Of a DNA stretch of 64,000 nt, positions 38,725 to 51,281 are shown in pieces. The notes below the pieces were generated by a model. That model worked only from the letters and a program-made list of their open reading frames with translations, was not told where the DNA came from and ran no database searches. Origin of the DNA: Hedera helix (taxonomy: Eukaryota > Streptophyta > Magnoliopsida > Apiales > Araliaceae); assembly GCA_947179155.2 (NCBI GenBank), contig OX359275.1:761501-825500 (forward strand). The letters run 5' to 3'. Positions within the stretch are counted from its first letter, which is position 1. Every line of letters starts with the position of its first letter. The position numbers and the translations under genes were made by a program.

Positions 38725-40065
38725 AAAAGATGTGTTTGTCAAACATTATAATTTTCCAGCTGCTTAAATTCACTGCAGCATCATGCAAGGTTTTGTACTT
38801 CCTTAATTTTCATGCGTTTGGTCACAGGTCCTCACTGTGTATTCTCCTTATATTATTTGATATGGAGCCATGAATTCGTTTCTTTATTGTTCTAGAAAAT
38901 TAAGCATCGAGACACTCTAATTTTCTAAAGGAAAATGCAAAGAGGTACCTAGCTATTTCCTGAGCGCCATTAGTAACAGAAAAATACATGCATCCACGTA
39001 CTAGCTAAGGTATATATGTGTGTGTGTATATATATATATATAGATTATATATATAGATATATAGACATATATCTGTTACGTTTATTATATATACCGTTTT
39101 TAAAGCTATTAATTAATTATACATGATTAAGGAATCTGATCACCGATCTCTATGACATATATATCCCCAGATAATTTCCCGTCCTAAATGCTACCTGATC
39201 AAAATAAGGTGCGGGGATAAATTGTTCTGTAATCTCCCTCTTTTCCGAATTTGATTTACATACACGTACAACCGTGGGTTGTAATATGACTAAATTAAGC
39301 TATATCATTTCCCGTATCAACTCCTGCTACTCTTTTGTCTTTTGGGTGTAAGTTGTGTTTAATCTTGACTGTACTGCAACTCTTATCGGCCTTATCCAAA
39401 ACTATTAAATTTGTCTCTTATATTTTTTTCCTGAACATTAGTAAAATATTTTTGTTGATAAAAAATTATCAAATACAATTTTAACAACAAAAAACAAATA
39501 AAAGTATGTATGACATATCACCGAAACATGAGTTACTTTCATAAATATACACATATATTTATATATCTGAGAATGTTCTATAACTATTGTGAATTACATA
39601 GACACTATTCCGTGTAATACATCTCTCAGCGTCCACAATGTGTCTTAACGGTCAAATTTTTTAAAAATTAGTTCCTTCAAGAGGTTAGAGGCCTTGCAAT
39701 TGGGAGCATTAATCCGAGCTTACAGTTTAGAAGGTATGAACTTGTTTTTTTTTATAACAAATTTTGACAGCAGTTGGCCACCCGAATTCGGGGGTATCTG
39801 TGTATTTGGTGATAGTGCTGATGACAATATATAATAGATGGTGCAAGCCTATTCCAACTATCATCAAATACAAAGATACCCCTCTATTAGCGGGGTCGAA
39901 CAGTACCATTATAAAATAATTTAGCTAAAAAAAGTCTATGTATGCCTTTCGGGACTTACCCTCGAAAGGCTCTAATTATAACCTCCGAAAACACTAATCT
40001 TTTAAGGGTGAGGGAAGCATGAGGTGAAATAGTATTCATAACTCACAATAGTTATGCATACCTCC

Positions 40066-40118
<53 letters not shown>

Positions 40119-40312
40119 ATGAGAGAGGGAAAGAGACAGTTGGAGTGAATTGAAGAAAACAGTAAAACCCACATCATGGACAGCGATCGATCGAGAGAGG
40201 CTGCTATATATTCCTTTCCATTTACTTCGACCTAGGTTGGAAGCAAGAGAGGGTAATATGTAGTTTTCTCACTTAATGTATCTTCACACTTGAGCCCCTA
40301 CACCTAAATCCA

Positions 40313-40359
<47 letters not shown>

Positions 40360-42741
40360 ACAATATTGTACTAGCTCGCTACTTAATTAAGATCTCATTA
40401 ATTAACTAAGTAGTTAACATGAAGCCTAATTACTTGTGACTATACATATATTTTTCCGGGGAGGCTCGTTACCTTATTTGGACGTACAATCACTTGTTTC
40501 CTAGGTTTCCTTACAAAAATGGGATTAAGATGAGACTAAAGCTAATAAAAAAAAATTAAGACGGATAATGAAGAAGGCTAGCTAGCTACAGAAATATACT
40601 TGACACCTAATTATATATGATCGATGTTACCTAACACACACTAAATTGACTATGAGCAATTTAGCCAGTCAGAACCCCCATTTTTGTTCTGCTGTTTCTT
40701 TCATGTTTTTCACACCAACCATGTATGTCCATGAACATGCATGTATATATGTCGCTCACTAGCTAGCTAGTAGTTTAAATTAGGAGTATACATTTTTAAT
40801 TCGCCAGCAGGTTCTTTAATTCATTACATTGAGTTGAGTTCTGTTGAATTATTTTTTCTTAATTAGGCGATCGAGATGTGGTAAATATATATATAGCTCT
40901 AGCTTGCTAGTGTGATAGAAGTAATATAGAATACTTTTACTAATTAGCATTTCAAATTAATGTAAATTAATTAGGAAGTTGCATATATCAATGGGTTTTT
41001 GACATACCTCAGTTTCGCTGCCCAGTCTCAACTTATTAACCAGATACTTGATTATGAACCTAACCGTCATTCGTCCGTCCCTGATGAAATGAAATAAAAT
41101 CGTATAATCGACTATATATATATATTAACCAAGAATGGAACTGGAAGAAGAAGAAATTAGAGCATGTAAAGAGTTATAATTAAATTGATGCATAATAAAT
41201 TGAAGATATTAAGGGCAGTATGAACGAATTACTTAATTCGCAAGTAGCTTTCAGGTATCTGAGGCAAAAATGGTTCCTTGGCTCTGCATTGACAAACAAA
41301 GTAAGTGCATTAATGCATTTCTGGGAAATGACAGACAAATATAATTAAGGAGCGTGCGTGCCTAGGTTGAGAAAACAAATTAAAAAAAGAAATAAAAGAA
41401 AATTAAGGAATTGGTAGAATATTAATGAATAAAGGAATTGATTGAAGCAGCAATTTATGATGATGATGATGTTATAATTAAATAAATAATTACTTACTGA
41501 ATATGTGATGCTTGTAACATGAACCATATACCGGAATGAGGCCTCCTGGGAGGATCAACCACTCTGAAATCAAAAGTTGGAGTGGTGGCATGGCCGTGGC
41601 CGTGGAGGAGTTGAAAGGGCCGGGTACTAAAATAGGATGATGGCAGTACCGGAGGCATTAAAGAAGCAGCAATATTATTATAGTTTGTGGGATTAATAAT
41701 GATACTGTTATTATTAGGGGAGGACCTAAATGACCAACTGTTAATATGATCTTGAAGATGAGGATTAGGAGGAGAAGGAAAGGAAAGTGATGAAGAATTA
41801 GTTCCCAATCCCGGGTAGTATTGTTGCAAGAATAAAGATGAAGATGAGGTGGTACTAGTTGTAATTAATGGGTGAGCTGCTGGTGGTGGTGGGAAGTAAT
41901 CATGATGAGGATGATCATCAGCCTTAGCCTCAACCTCAGCCGACAAATGATGATGAAAAATAGCAGAAGAAGAAGAAGAAGGGGGGGCTAATGACAACGT
42001 TGATGACGATCTTCTTCTTATTGTTGGTTGTGGTGGTGGTTGTGAATATTGTGAAGAAGCTGTCCCACCTGTAAGCCCACTTTCACCGGGAGGAAGTAGA
42101 TCAAGCTCTATAAATTGATGATGATCCTCCTCCTCCTTGTCCTCGCACCTTGTAATTGATCTTCTTCTTCTTGGCACTTGTACTAGACCACGTCGACTTT
42201 GATCATTTTCAAGATGATGGCTGCTACCAATACTCAATTGAAGCCATCCCCCTTCTTCTTCTTCTTGAATATCCTTTTGGCGATGATGATGATCTTGAAC
42301 ATTAATAATTTGAATTTGTATACGATCGTCCCTTGAGGTTGAAGTCCCTGCAGCTGCAGCGGCTAATTCTTCATTAACAGTAGTACTCTCCGTCTCAGTT
42401 CTTGATTCGTCTTCTTGATCAGCCATCGAACCAACCACTTGTACCTGATCTATATGATTATGATTATGACTCTGAGGAGGAGGAAGATCGGATGATGAGG
42501 ACGACGATCCTACTAAACAACAAGAAGCGGCTGCTACTTGATATTGATGATGATGAGGTGTAGTAGAACAGCAATTATAATCATACCCTTCCTGTTCCAA
42601 CACTTGGTAGTTCATAAGACTTAACTGATGATTCGAGTGAAAAAAACAAGAACCACCATCAAAACCGTAGGAGGAGGAGCTATTATAATAATAATTATTA
42701 TTATTGTTAATCTTAGGATCAGGACCAGGAAACATGGTCAT
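33577..42741 (-). CDS. LAX2: LAX PANICLE 2-like nuclear protein, four coding exons, 508 aa
   Basis: Assembled on the minus strand from canonical GT-AG sites in matching phase: exon 1 42741-41498, exon 2 41283-41233, exon 3 41080-41008, exon 4 33735-33577 (stop TAG). Total 1527 nt, 508 residues. The N-terminal 389 residues are low-complexity (N, H, S, P, D/E runs) with short conserved islands such as ESRTE, GGWLQLSIG and LDLLPPGESG. Residues 390-415 (FDFRVVDPPRRPHSGIWFML) lead into a C-terminal ubiquitin-like (RAWUL-type) domain. This reads EPFLPQIPESYLRIK, DGRMTVRFIIKYLVNKL, RCRGQQLVPFLTLQHVR and DHLMVLHYGR. This architecture matches plant LAX2-like proteins; rice LAX2 is a nuclear factor needed for axillary meristem formation. 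Partner binding by this domain is inferred from RAWUL families. The third intron is 7272 bp. A 40-codon upstream ORF overlaps the start. Alternative starts (second ATG at residue 3) are possible. Confidence 0.87.
37139..37285. mobile_element. MITE-like hairpin in LAX2-like intron 3
   Basis: Inverted arms of about 62 bp (37139-37200 and 37222-37285) match closely, including 'atgaagtgaatttcatgat' and 'ttagactaataaagt' on one strand. The loop is about 20 bp. No coding. It is the size of a small MITE or an inverted duplication. Confidence 0.7.
37396..37558. mobile_element. Second MITE-like hairpin in LAX2-like intron 3
   Basis: Left arm 37396-37453 and right arm 37488-37558 share 'acagaaaagacaaa' and 'cttaccyacaaat' as inverted copies. 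The right arm has a 10-15 bp insertion near 'ataccgga'. It lies only 110 bp from the previous hairpin but has unrelated sequence. Confidence 0.65.
38649..38720. repeat. Compound (CT)n-(TA)n microsatellite
   Basis: A CT run passes directly into a TA run. The same order on the + strand recurs at 40068-40119, 45625-45680, 47525-47564, 47785-47836 and 51289-51335. Confidence 0.95.
39788..39895. mobile_element. Short inverted repeat in LAX2-like intron 3
   Basis: 'gggggtatctgtgtatttgg' (39790-39809) pairs with 'atcaaatacaaagatacccc' (39863-39882), with a further seven paired bases on the inner side. The neighbouring 'gcctttcgggacttaccctcgaaaggc' region at 39942-39968 is a separate perfect 8-bp stem. 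Confidence 0.5.
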
Positions 42742-42860
42742 ATTGAAACCTTCCCAAACCCAAACCCAAAGCAGTACCTCTTGCTGTTTTGGTGACTAAC
42801 TGCGATGTTCTTGTTAGTATTCGGCTTCTTCTCCTTCTCAATTACATGTGCAGCTGCCAT
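42738..42860 (-). CDS. Upstream ORF, 40 codons, overlapping the LAX2-like start
   Basis: The first ATG downstream of the likely TATA box is at 42860. Its frame encodes 40 residues, starting MAAAHVIEKEKKPNTNK, rich in lysine, and ends at TGA 42740-42738. That stop overlaps the main start codon as ATGA, so the two frames overlap by 4 bases. The context of the upstream ATG has G at +4. If translated, it could limit initiation at the main ORF or lead to reinitiation. It could also be the true N-terminus joined by an unannotated splice; I see no suitable short intron. The peptide is not recognised. Confidence 0.45.
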   Translation of the reverse strand: MAAAHVIEKEKKPNTNKNIAVSHQNSKRYCFGFGFGKVSI

Positions 42861-42940
42861 GGATCGATGATCACCTGGCCTCTAGCTCTAATTCTGATGG
42901 ATGGATCTACGTACCTAATTAATTGGACAAGCTAGCTAGC

Positions 42941-42950
42941 TAGCTATATA
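42941..42950 (-). promoter_or_regulatory. Possible TATA box of the LAX2-like gene
   Basis: On the minus strand 'cttatatagc' occurs about 200 bases upstream of the main ATG and 85 upstream of the upstream ORF, next to a run of 'agct' repeats. Position suits a transcription start near 42910. A sequence this AT-rich gives TATA matches by chance, so the call is tentative. Confidence 0.35.
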
Positions 42951-43272
42951 AGTAAGGATGGATGGATGGATGGATCAACACCCAATTAAGCCCAAGATGT
43001 ATACATGATCAATATTAATTGTTTTATGACTCTTGCCTGCCTGCCTGCCTTCCTTCAGATAAATAGAGAGTATTAATTACAGAAAGGTATATAGCAGAGG
43101 AGAATATATTTTAACCTGCCTTTCGGATCTCACTACTATTACTACCACTTTCCTTTCATTCTCTTTGTTTGGAAGCTAGCTAGCTTCTCATAGAGGGATC
43201 ATTTAATTTATAAATTACTAGTATTTTTAGAGACAAGACAGACAGATAGATGGTGGTCAGTCAGTTATTTGG

Positions 43273-43275
<3 letters not shown>

Positions 43276-43329
<54 letters not shown>
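43276..43329. repeat. (TA)n microsatellite upstream of the LAX2-like gene
   Basis: A 54-bp TA run about 0.4 kb upstream of the upstream ORF, followed by (TATG)n at 43352-43371. Confidence 0.95.
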
Positions 43330-43331
<2 letters not shown>

Positions 43332-44724
43332 TCATCTTAAATATGTATCTAAGTATGTATGTATGTATGTACAAACAAGCTAGGCGCGCGGTCCTAACAC
43401 TAATATTCACTTCTCCATTTTATTTATTTATTACTAAGACCAAATTAATGCATACTTCATCATGTCTCCAATCTCAGCGCTTGCTTTTATTTATAAATAA
43501 ATTAATGGTACGTAGGTACTACTACTTGTATAATACTGGTGGGAGCTAGGTTCCTAAATATATTTACCATATATATACATAATATATAGACTATCAAAAG
43601 TTCTCTCTATTTTTTCAGCTATCACGAAAAAGGCCCTTTTTAGCTCTATATAATACCATATCAATTTGCGCGCGCATATATATATATATATATATATAAT
43701 TGATTTACTTCCTGTTACTTTGTCGTTTTTTCTTAATTTCTTGCTTTCTTTTCCATTTTTCTCTAGCACTCGTTGTCACATGAAAGACGTGCACCCATAA
43801 CCCCTGGCTGGCCCAAAGTGTTTGTGTAACATTTTAAACCCATGAATTATACTTCACAGTAACAAGTAATTCACTATCGCTTAATTGAGTTAATTACTTT
43901 GACTAATTCAATTGAAACAAAAATCGCATCTTGTTCTTTTAGTTACAGTTAACAATGAGAAAAGGAGGGAAAGGTAGTGCCCAGAATGTTGGCATGATGA
44001 CATTTAGTGTATGTTTGGATACTCAAAATTAGAACGAATGGAAGTTCAAATGTATTTTAAAATTTTATTTATTTAATAGCAATTTATTTTTAATGTTACT
44101 TGTTTAACTCATAAATATAGTGTTTTAATTTCAAATGCTATGCGTCAAAATTGATATGGGTGTTTAAAGGTCTAAACACCGCAAATACTACCTCCTAAAA
44201 TTTTATAAATGCCGATAACAGAATAAGTTTTTACTGTTGACAACATTCATTACACAAATAGAGGAGTATTGATTTTTAAAACTCAATTAAAAATATTTTA
44301 AGTTTAAATTTTATTTAAAATATAAATATATATTTATGATTTTAAATTTAAAAAATATCTCACTTAATTTTAAAAAAAATAATATTAAACTTATATGTTA
44401 CACAAGAGAGTATATAATAAATAATACTAAGAATAATGATAAGAGTCTCACATTTTTAGAGTAAAATAATACATTGAAATGTATGTATGTTTGTTTGTTA
44501 TTAACAAGGCCTAATTATAAAGAAATGATTATTAAATGGAGTCGGTTAAATTTGTGTGCATGACATGATGGTGTTTTCCTTTCTCTACTCTAAAACCCAA
44601 GAATCGAGACGTGGCCTCGTAGGACGGATGGACGGACATTAATTCGTTTTCCAATTAAGCATGTGACCCCCACCCTCTTGCAAACGCTCTACTGTACGGC
44701 CACTGAATTAATGCCAAAATAACA

Positions 44725-45120
44725 ACACTATATATTCTTTTGATTCAAATTATAAGATTATAAATAATTTTTTAAAAATTAATTTAAAATATTTTTAAAT
44801 TTAAAATTAATATAATTTATTTAAAATTTTAAAATAATAAATATTATAATAAATATTTTTTAAAATTATAAAATTAATATTAATTTAAAATAAATTAATT
44901 TTAAATTTTTTTAAACTCAAAAATTAGATGAATTCATTAAATTTATGATAATACAATTATAAATTTTATAAATTACTTAAAAAGTACTCTTAATTACTAA
45001 GATTTGTTTTTTTGAAAACTTAAAAGTTTTATGTCAATTTTGAATTTGAAAATATATTAAATTGACTTTTAAAAAATTAATAATAATTTTATAATTCAGA
45101 ACGGAGAGAGTATTACTTTT
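44725..45120. mobile_element. AT-rich MITE-like inverted repeat
   Basis: The two ends are inverted copies of each other over about 80 bp ('aattataagattataaat' at left; 'aattataaaattattatt' reversed at right). The right end carries 'cggagagagtatta', the reverse of the actctctccg terminus common to many plant MITEs. The rest is A+T with no coding. Confidence 0.5.
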
Positions 45121-45623
45121 TACGTAATTTATGATATTTATAATTATATTGACATAAATAAAATGAATTATTTCAAATTTAAATTTAAAAATATTTAAAA
45201 TTAACTTTTTAAAAGTTAATATTAATAATGTGAAACGGAATATAATATATTACTCTTTTCATCCCAAAATAAATATTAAGAGTATTATATTTATTTTTAA
45301 TTAATTTGAAAATTTTTAAATTGTTGAAATTTGTTATTATATTGAATCTATAAATTATTTTAGAAAGTATCATTAAATATAAATTTCTTATCTATAAATT
45401 AAAAATAAAATTTATATTATAACTTTAAAATTTTAAATTTCGTAAATTAACTAGGACTATAAAGCGTTCAATATTTGTATTAAGATAAATTAAAAATTAA
45501 TACCGTCAGTAGTAATAGTAGTGTTTATTTATTTAATTAAAAATGGGAAACGATGGATGGCTTGTCTTGGTTTCGCTGCATGCAGATCACCATATTCATT
45601 AATCTTTCCAGCCCATTAGACAT

Positions 45624-45680
<57 letters not shown>

Positions 45681-46041
45681 CCATAATAAATATTGTATTT
45701 GTTATTAATAAAAAATAACTAAATACCATTAAATGCGTTAATTTTTATAACAAACGAACGAGATTAAAAAGAGAAAATTAACGTTCGCTACTAATAATAG
45801 CGCCGATTTAGTAAATGAGGTTTATGCAAATTTAAGATGAGGTTTACGTAAATCTTAGGACCGTTAATAATAGTAGCATCGTCTGTTATTATTAGTAGCG
45901 GATGGTTTAGTAGTCTATTATTAATAATAACGGACACAAAATTTTAAATATTTAATCTCAGTCGTTGATCTCTACAATAGATGGTATAAATGATATTTGT
46001 CCTATTTTATTTCATAATAAATACATATTATAGATTGGTCC
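45681..46041. mobile_element. (TA)n-bounded element with palindrome array (FB6)
   Basis: Lies between a (CT)n-(TA)n tract ending near 45680 and a (TA)n tract starting near 46040. Four related palindromes occur inside: cgctactaataatagcg (45786-45802), ccgttaataatagtagc (45861-45877), ctgttattattagtagcgg (45883-45901) and ctattattaataataacgg (45915-45933). Outer arms match only weakly. No coding. Its plan is like FB1 and FB2 further right. Confidence 0.5.
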
Positions 46042-46242
46042 ATATATATATATGTATGTATGTATGTATGTATATTCTCACATATCAAAATTATATAGAG
46101 GCTTTATTGAAAGAAACAAATGAAAAGGGAAGTTTAAAGAGGGGTGAACTATATAACAACATAATTTCTAGCTAACAGATCAGAAAGAAAAACTACAGCA
46201 GCGTCAATAATGGCCAGCATGTCAAAAAGCTTCATACATAGT

Positions 46243-46492
46243 ATTCACTCCTTTCTAAATATAAATAAGATCTATTTTATACAACCTTCTAAAGTCCTAA
46301 TAATATTATTTTCAATTTTAAATTATGAATTTTTTGAAAAAAATATAATTTTAATATTTTTAAATAATTTATAATTGTATTGTTTAATATTAGATAAAAT
46401 TATAATGATTTTGAATTTATAAAAATATTTTAAATTAATTTAAAAAAATCAATTGGTATGCTAATTAGAACTAGGGAGTACTATAGTAGAGA
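46243..46492. mobile_element. MITE-like element with actccct ends
   Basis: Left end 'tattcactcctttctaaat', right end 'actagggagtactat' (reverse: atagtactccctagt). The interior is almost all A+T and self-complementary. This is the common 'ctccctccgt'-type MITE layout, here degenerate. A 44-bp tandem duplication overlaps its right end. Confidence 0.5.
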
Positions 46493-46558
46493 CTTGGTAA
46501 TCAAATAAATTACTATTGGGAGTACTATAGTAGAGACTTAGTAATCAAATAAATTACA
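46472..46558. repeat. 44-bp tandem duplication
   Basis: Two adjacent copies of a unit starting gggagtactatagtagagac and ending aataaattac differ by one base (ttggtaat versus ttagtaat). The duplication includes the end of a MITE-like element. Confidence 0.8.
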
Positions 46559-46975
46559 GGCTAAATTTAATTTACTGTAATTAAATAATAAGACTTGCGC
46601 TTACTGAAAATGCAATTCTTTTTTTTTCTTCCTTTTTTACACTTACTTTTGTTTTCCTTAATTTCTTTTAATGTATTTTTTAATTTACAACCATATGTAA
46701 ATTATACATTGGTGGGAGGTGGGAATGGTTGACGTTCGTTACCATGTGTAAGTACGTCTATAAATTAAATTAGAAAAGATAAGGGCAGCAAAGTGGAATA
46801 TAATTATATATTATATATACGATGATATGATGGGTTCTAAATAAAGGAGGAGCATGAGAAGAAAGGCGTGGCCTCTGGTGACAGTGCATGGGCATGGAGG
46901 CAGGAAGGTCAGAATGACTTAAGTTTGGAATGTATCAAAGCTGTACGTGCTCTGAAATTCTGTTGTGATGACATG

Positions 46976-46977
<2 letters not shown>

Positions 46978-47032
<55 letters not shown>
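46978..47032. repeat. (TA)n microsatellite of about 55 bp
   Basis: A perfect TA run. The ORF reading into it from 46868 has no recognisable domain and ends soon after the repeat. Confidence 0.95.
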
Positions 47033-47035
<3 letters not shown>

Positions 47036-47521
47036 TTTCTTAGAACGTGTCCTTAAGGCATATTCTAAATGCGGAATTCAATGCATAATATTATTTATTT
47101 ATATATTTGTATTGAATTTAATATATAAAAAAATAATATATTGTGGACCCCATGTATTGAATTCAGTATAATTATATAAAAAAAAATATTTAGCGAGTCT
47201 CATCTCTTGTTTTCTGCGTCTAACGTGTGCCCTTAGAGCACACATTAACTGGACCCATATATATATATGACAAATATAAAGTATATATCTTAAATAGTAT
47301 ACTTTTTTTAAATTGCATATTTTTATTAAAATGTCGTTATTTTGATTTTTTTTTATAAAATATAATATTAAAAGAAGATGTGATATAATATGACATTTCG
47401 CGATCTCGCTTGATTTCTTTTTATTTATGAAAAATGTCATCAAAGAATTTTTAAAATAACGTCGTTTTAATAAATATATGCTACTTAAGGATGTATACTA
47501 TTTAAGATGTATATTTTTAAA

Positions 47522-47552
<31 letters not shown>

Positions 47553-47785
47553 AAATATATATATGAGGTTGTATCCACAATAATTGATTATTGTGCTACT
47601 ATTTCGAAAATCAATAGAGGGGGTATTTTTGCTATGGAAGTTCCTGCCGCTAGAGACTCTAGTGACAAGGCCAAAAAAAATTATCAAAGCTGCCGTTAAA
47701 GCTTCTAGCTGCAATTTTGAAATTTTTTAAAGCAAATTTTAGGTTGTCGAAACAGTAGATATAGCAACCAATTACTATAAATTAA

Positions 47786-47836
<51 letters not shown>

Positions 47837-47838
<2 letters not shown>

Positions 47839-48060
47839 AAGACATTTACAGTAATCGATTAGTAAAAATACTGTTGTAGAAATCATAAACAGGTGTTAAA
47901 TTGACTTTATTTTTGTCTGTCGCTAAAAACTTTAGCTGTATAATCAATTTTTTATTTTTTGGCCTGCTGCTAAAATCTAGCAATAGACAAAATAAAGCCA
48001 ATTTAATCATTGTATTTAATTATTATAACATTATTCCCAATAACTTATTAATATAAATAA

Positions 48061-48065
<5 letters not shown>
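47837..48065. mobile_element. (TA)n-bounded hairpin element (FB7)
   Basis: Bounded by (TA)n tracts ending 47836 and starting 48067. Arms at 47895-47925 and 47977-48008 are inverted copies: 'aaattgactttatttttgtc' and, reversed, 'aaattggctttattttgtc'. Inside sits the near-palindrome cgctaaaaactttagctg. No coding. Confidence 0.55.
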
Positions 48066-48110
<45 letters not shown>

Positions 48111-48337
48111 CCGCCCGCCCCCAAATATATTTTCTACCACCTCCACCACTACTCTCAATTCTCACTCTACTTCTCTAGTCTTAGAAATATTTCAATTAAT
48201 TAATATCCTTGTAAACTCTAGCTGTTTCTCCCAATTTAAAATTAGGAAAACTTTATATTTTTTTTGATCAATGCAAATAACTAATAAGAGAGAGTAAATA
48301 TTTGCAAGTTAAACTCGTTGAGGCATTTAATCCGAAA

Positions 48338-48341
<4 letters not shown>

Positions 48342-48396
<55 letters not shown>
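48342..48396. repeat. (TA)n microsatellite of about 55 bp
   Basis: A perfect TA run in the intergenic region; another of about 42 bp lies at 48068-48109. Confidence 0.95.
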
Positions 48397-48401
<5 letters not shown>

Positions 48402-51061
48402 GTGTGGAGTGGAGTACAGGAGTAGCCCATAAGAACAACTTTTCTGTTGAGGCCGCCCGGTCTTAAATTCATATGCTAAATTTTTGTTGAACCTAATTTT
48501 TACCAAATAGGCAAATACTACAACGATGTCCCAAATTTATTAACAAATAACTCATGATGTCGTGCTGCATTTGCTATAAAATTTTGTATTGTTTATATTT
48601 TTTGTATTATATATACTAATATACTATTTATTATTATACTAAATTAATATTATATAAGATGATTTTTATTAAAAAATTATTTTCCTCTAAAATATATTAT
48701 TTAACTATCACAAATTATTAATAAAATAAATTTAAAAATCTACAATGATAGTTTATTTATTTAGATAAATAATAGTATTCATCTTTAAATTAATAATTAA
48801 TTTGTTTTTATATTCATATATTTATCTAATGATATACTAGTAAAATCTTATTTAAACTCAAATAGTTATAATTATATAATTCAATAATAAAAAATTAGTA
48901 TATAAATAAATATTATTGTTATTAAGAATGAATTTAAAGAACGCTAACTAAACTTGAAAGACTATAAGAATAAGAGATAGTCGTATGTCGATAATTATGA
49001 TAGTAAGAATTTAGACAAAAATATTTTGAAATTAAATAAAAGATGAAAAATAGTTTTCCCCAAAATTGTAGGTTTATTTTCTTAAATTTTAGGGTTGATA
49101 GACCATTTTATACTATTAATTATATATATAGTTTAAAATTACATATCTTTGGAATATTTATAAGTTCATATATATATAGGCATGACATCTATAGCAACCA
49201 AAAATTGGCTTAAAAAAGTGTATGTCGCTAGAGCTTATAGCAGTAGAGTCAAAAAAAAATCTTAAGTTGCCGCAAAAGGATATATATATATATATATATA
49301 TGGGGACCAATCCATTGACAACGTTATAAAAAGTATAGATCTCTTTACCATTTAATAAACTCACGGTGAGATTCGATGGGATCCCCAACTTTTTAAATAC
49401 CATAAATAACTCATGTAAAAAATGTCTTATAAGAATATAAGCCCAATCAATCCTTTAGAACTCATAGTCCAATCCAAATATTAAATACCAAAAAAACATT
49501 AATAGTATATAAAAAAAAGCCTAATTTAGATAAAAAGTATTAATACTTTTTTCGTTGCAAAATAAAACTCCTTCATTGATTTTTATAGTCAGATTGACTA
49601 TTTTTAAAATTAACAATTAAACATATATATTTAAATTTTCAAAAAAGTAAACATTGAGATTAATACTAAATTTTATATAGTTTATAATGTTTATATGATT
49701 TTTACATATATATTAAATAATAATAAGATATATTAATTTGAAAAATGGTCAATTTGACCATAAAAGTCAATAAATAACATACCAAACATAAAATGCCTTA
49801 TTTAAAAGTGTATTTTATGCTTTAAATTGTCTTGAGCTAACCCTGTGAACGAGGGACTATAATGTTTATTCAACTTGAGTCTTCAGATTTGGCAAATCAT
49901 CCCATTTTCAAACATGCAGGCGGTTGAATTCTTTTTGAATTGCTTAATTATTTGTGTCATTAACTTGTAGTCTCCAATACTACTAAGCCGTCATGTCGGA
50001 GAAGAAAAGAAATTGAAATTAAGCCGGGGAACAATAATGTATATAGTAAAAGCAAATTAGTGGAGAATGAATGAATGTAGATGTAGGAGTACATCTAAAA
50101 TTAAAACTTCCCTTTCACGAGGGAATAATAATTGTAAGGCAAACATGAAAACATGTAGGGGAGCATGGCATGCTTTTTAATGACGATATATATGTATATA
50201 TATACATATAGAGAGAAAGTTAGAGAGAGAGAGGAATTGATTGGATGTAACAGGATCGCATGGGAAATTAATTACTAGAACCCTAATCCTACAAAGGGCA
50301 GGGGACCAACTTATCGAAGTAGTTTTTTTACAATGGCAATGGATGCTCTTCTATTTTTCCCTATATAATTTTAATTTAATTTAAATTATCCATTAGATAG
50401 AATTAATGCGGTTTTGCGGATTTTTCCCTCGTCGCGCGCCACGCCCCCAGTTGAATAGTAGTTGAAAACCACCGGAGATTAAACAATATATATAAGGGCG
50501 GAACCAAGATTTACTTCCACCAGTTGGGGGCGAATTTTAAATAATTGTTTTTTTTTAAAATCAAATAAATAAAATTTAAATTAATCGTAATAATATTTAC
50601 AAATTGTAATGCTATATTCCTAAATTCCATAACATGAAAATGTTGTAAGATAATTTTATTATCAATAGTTTTAAAAACATTATTTTTTATGTAAAGAACT
50701 AAATAATCACTAAATCATTTAATAATATTTATCGCTGAAAATATCTTTTTCACCGTTGCAGTGGTGACTGACAAAATCAAAGTCAATTTCAATACCAAAT
50801 AAATTTGAGAATGCAAAATCAACTTAGAGTTTGTCGTGTTCGTTTGTTTTGGTTCACTTAACATGAACAAGGGAAAAGTCGCGAAGATGTAGGAGAGTAG
50901 GAGATTTTTTTCTCATTAGTTCCATTGTAATAGTGAAGCGAGAAGAAGGAAATAAGAAAGTAAAAAATACGTTTGTTTAGTTTTTTTAGAATATAGGTAG
51001 CTTCGAGAAGAAGCTGCCTATGCTGCGTGCCATATGAATAATTCCATCCATATATATATAT

Positions 51062-51281
51062 AATTTTTTTCCAACGAACCCAAAAAAATAAACCAAAAAC
51101 GAACCGGCTATAGCGATGGTTCGTCTATCGTTGCATCACAGAAAGCCGACGTCTTTGAGTTATGACGACGGTTCGAACTGCCACCACAACTATGGTGTCG
51201 GCTTTCTATGCTATAGCGATGGATAAAACCGTCGTTATAGCTGATTTGTTAACGAATCGGTTCGTTAGAGAGCCGGACTCT

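Larger units (their letters stand above)
33736..41007 (-). other. 7.27-kb intron 3 of the LAX2-like gene
   Basis: Bounded by gag|gtatgtc after exon 3 and ggatgcag before exon 4. It holds no supported gene. Contents: (TA)n tracts near 34624-34655, 35141-35184, 35434-35452 and 40313-40355; compound (CT)n-(TA)n at 38649-38720 and 40068-40119; a C-rich run (35020-35043); three hairpin MITE-like repeats (37139-37285, 37396-37558, 39788-39895). The AAG-rich sequence ending 'cttaagggagtgtaag' near 38310-38326 resembles the polypurine end of a decayed copia element. No large LTR element is present, unlike the rest of the window. Confidence 0.75.
42951..51044. other. Repeat-rich intergenic region upstream of the LAX2-like gene
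   Basis: No host gene can be supported. Short ORFs here are microsatellite translations (YIYI or RERE) or lie inside hairpins. Contents are listed separately: (TA)n tracts, compound (CT)n-(TA)n tracts, MITE-like repeats at 44725-45120 and 46243-46492, and palindrome-bearing hairpins at 45681-46041 and 47837-48065. A segment at 50495-51000 beginning 'ggcggaaccaagattt' resembles a dispersed degenerate plant repeat. Confidence 0.55.
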
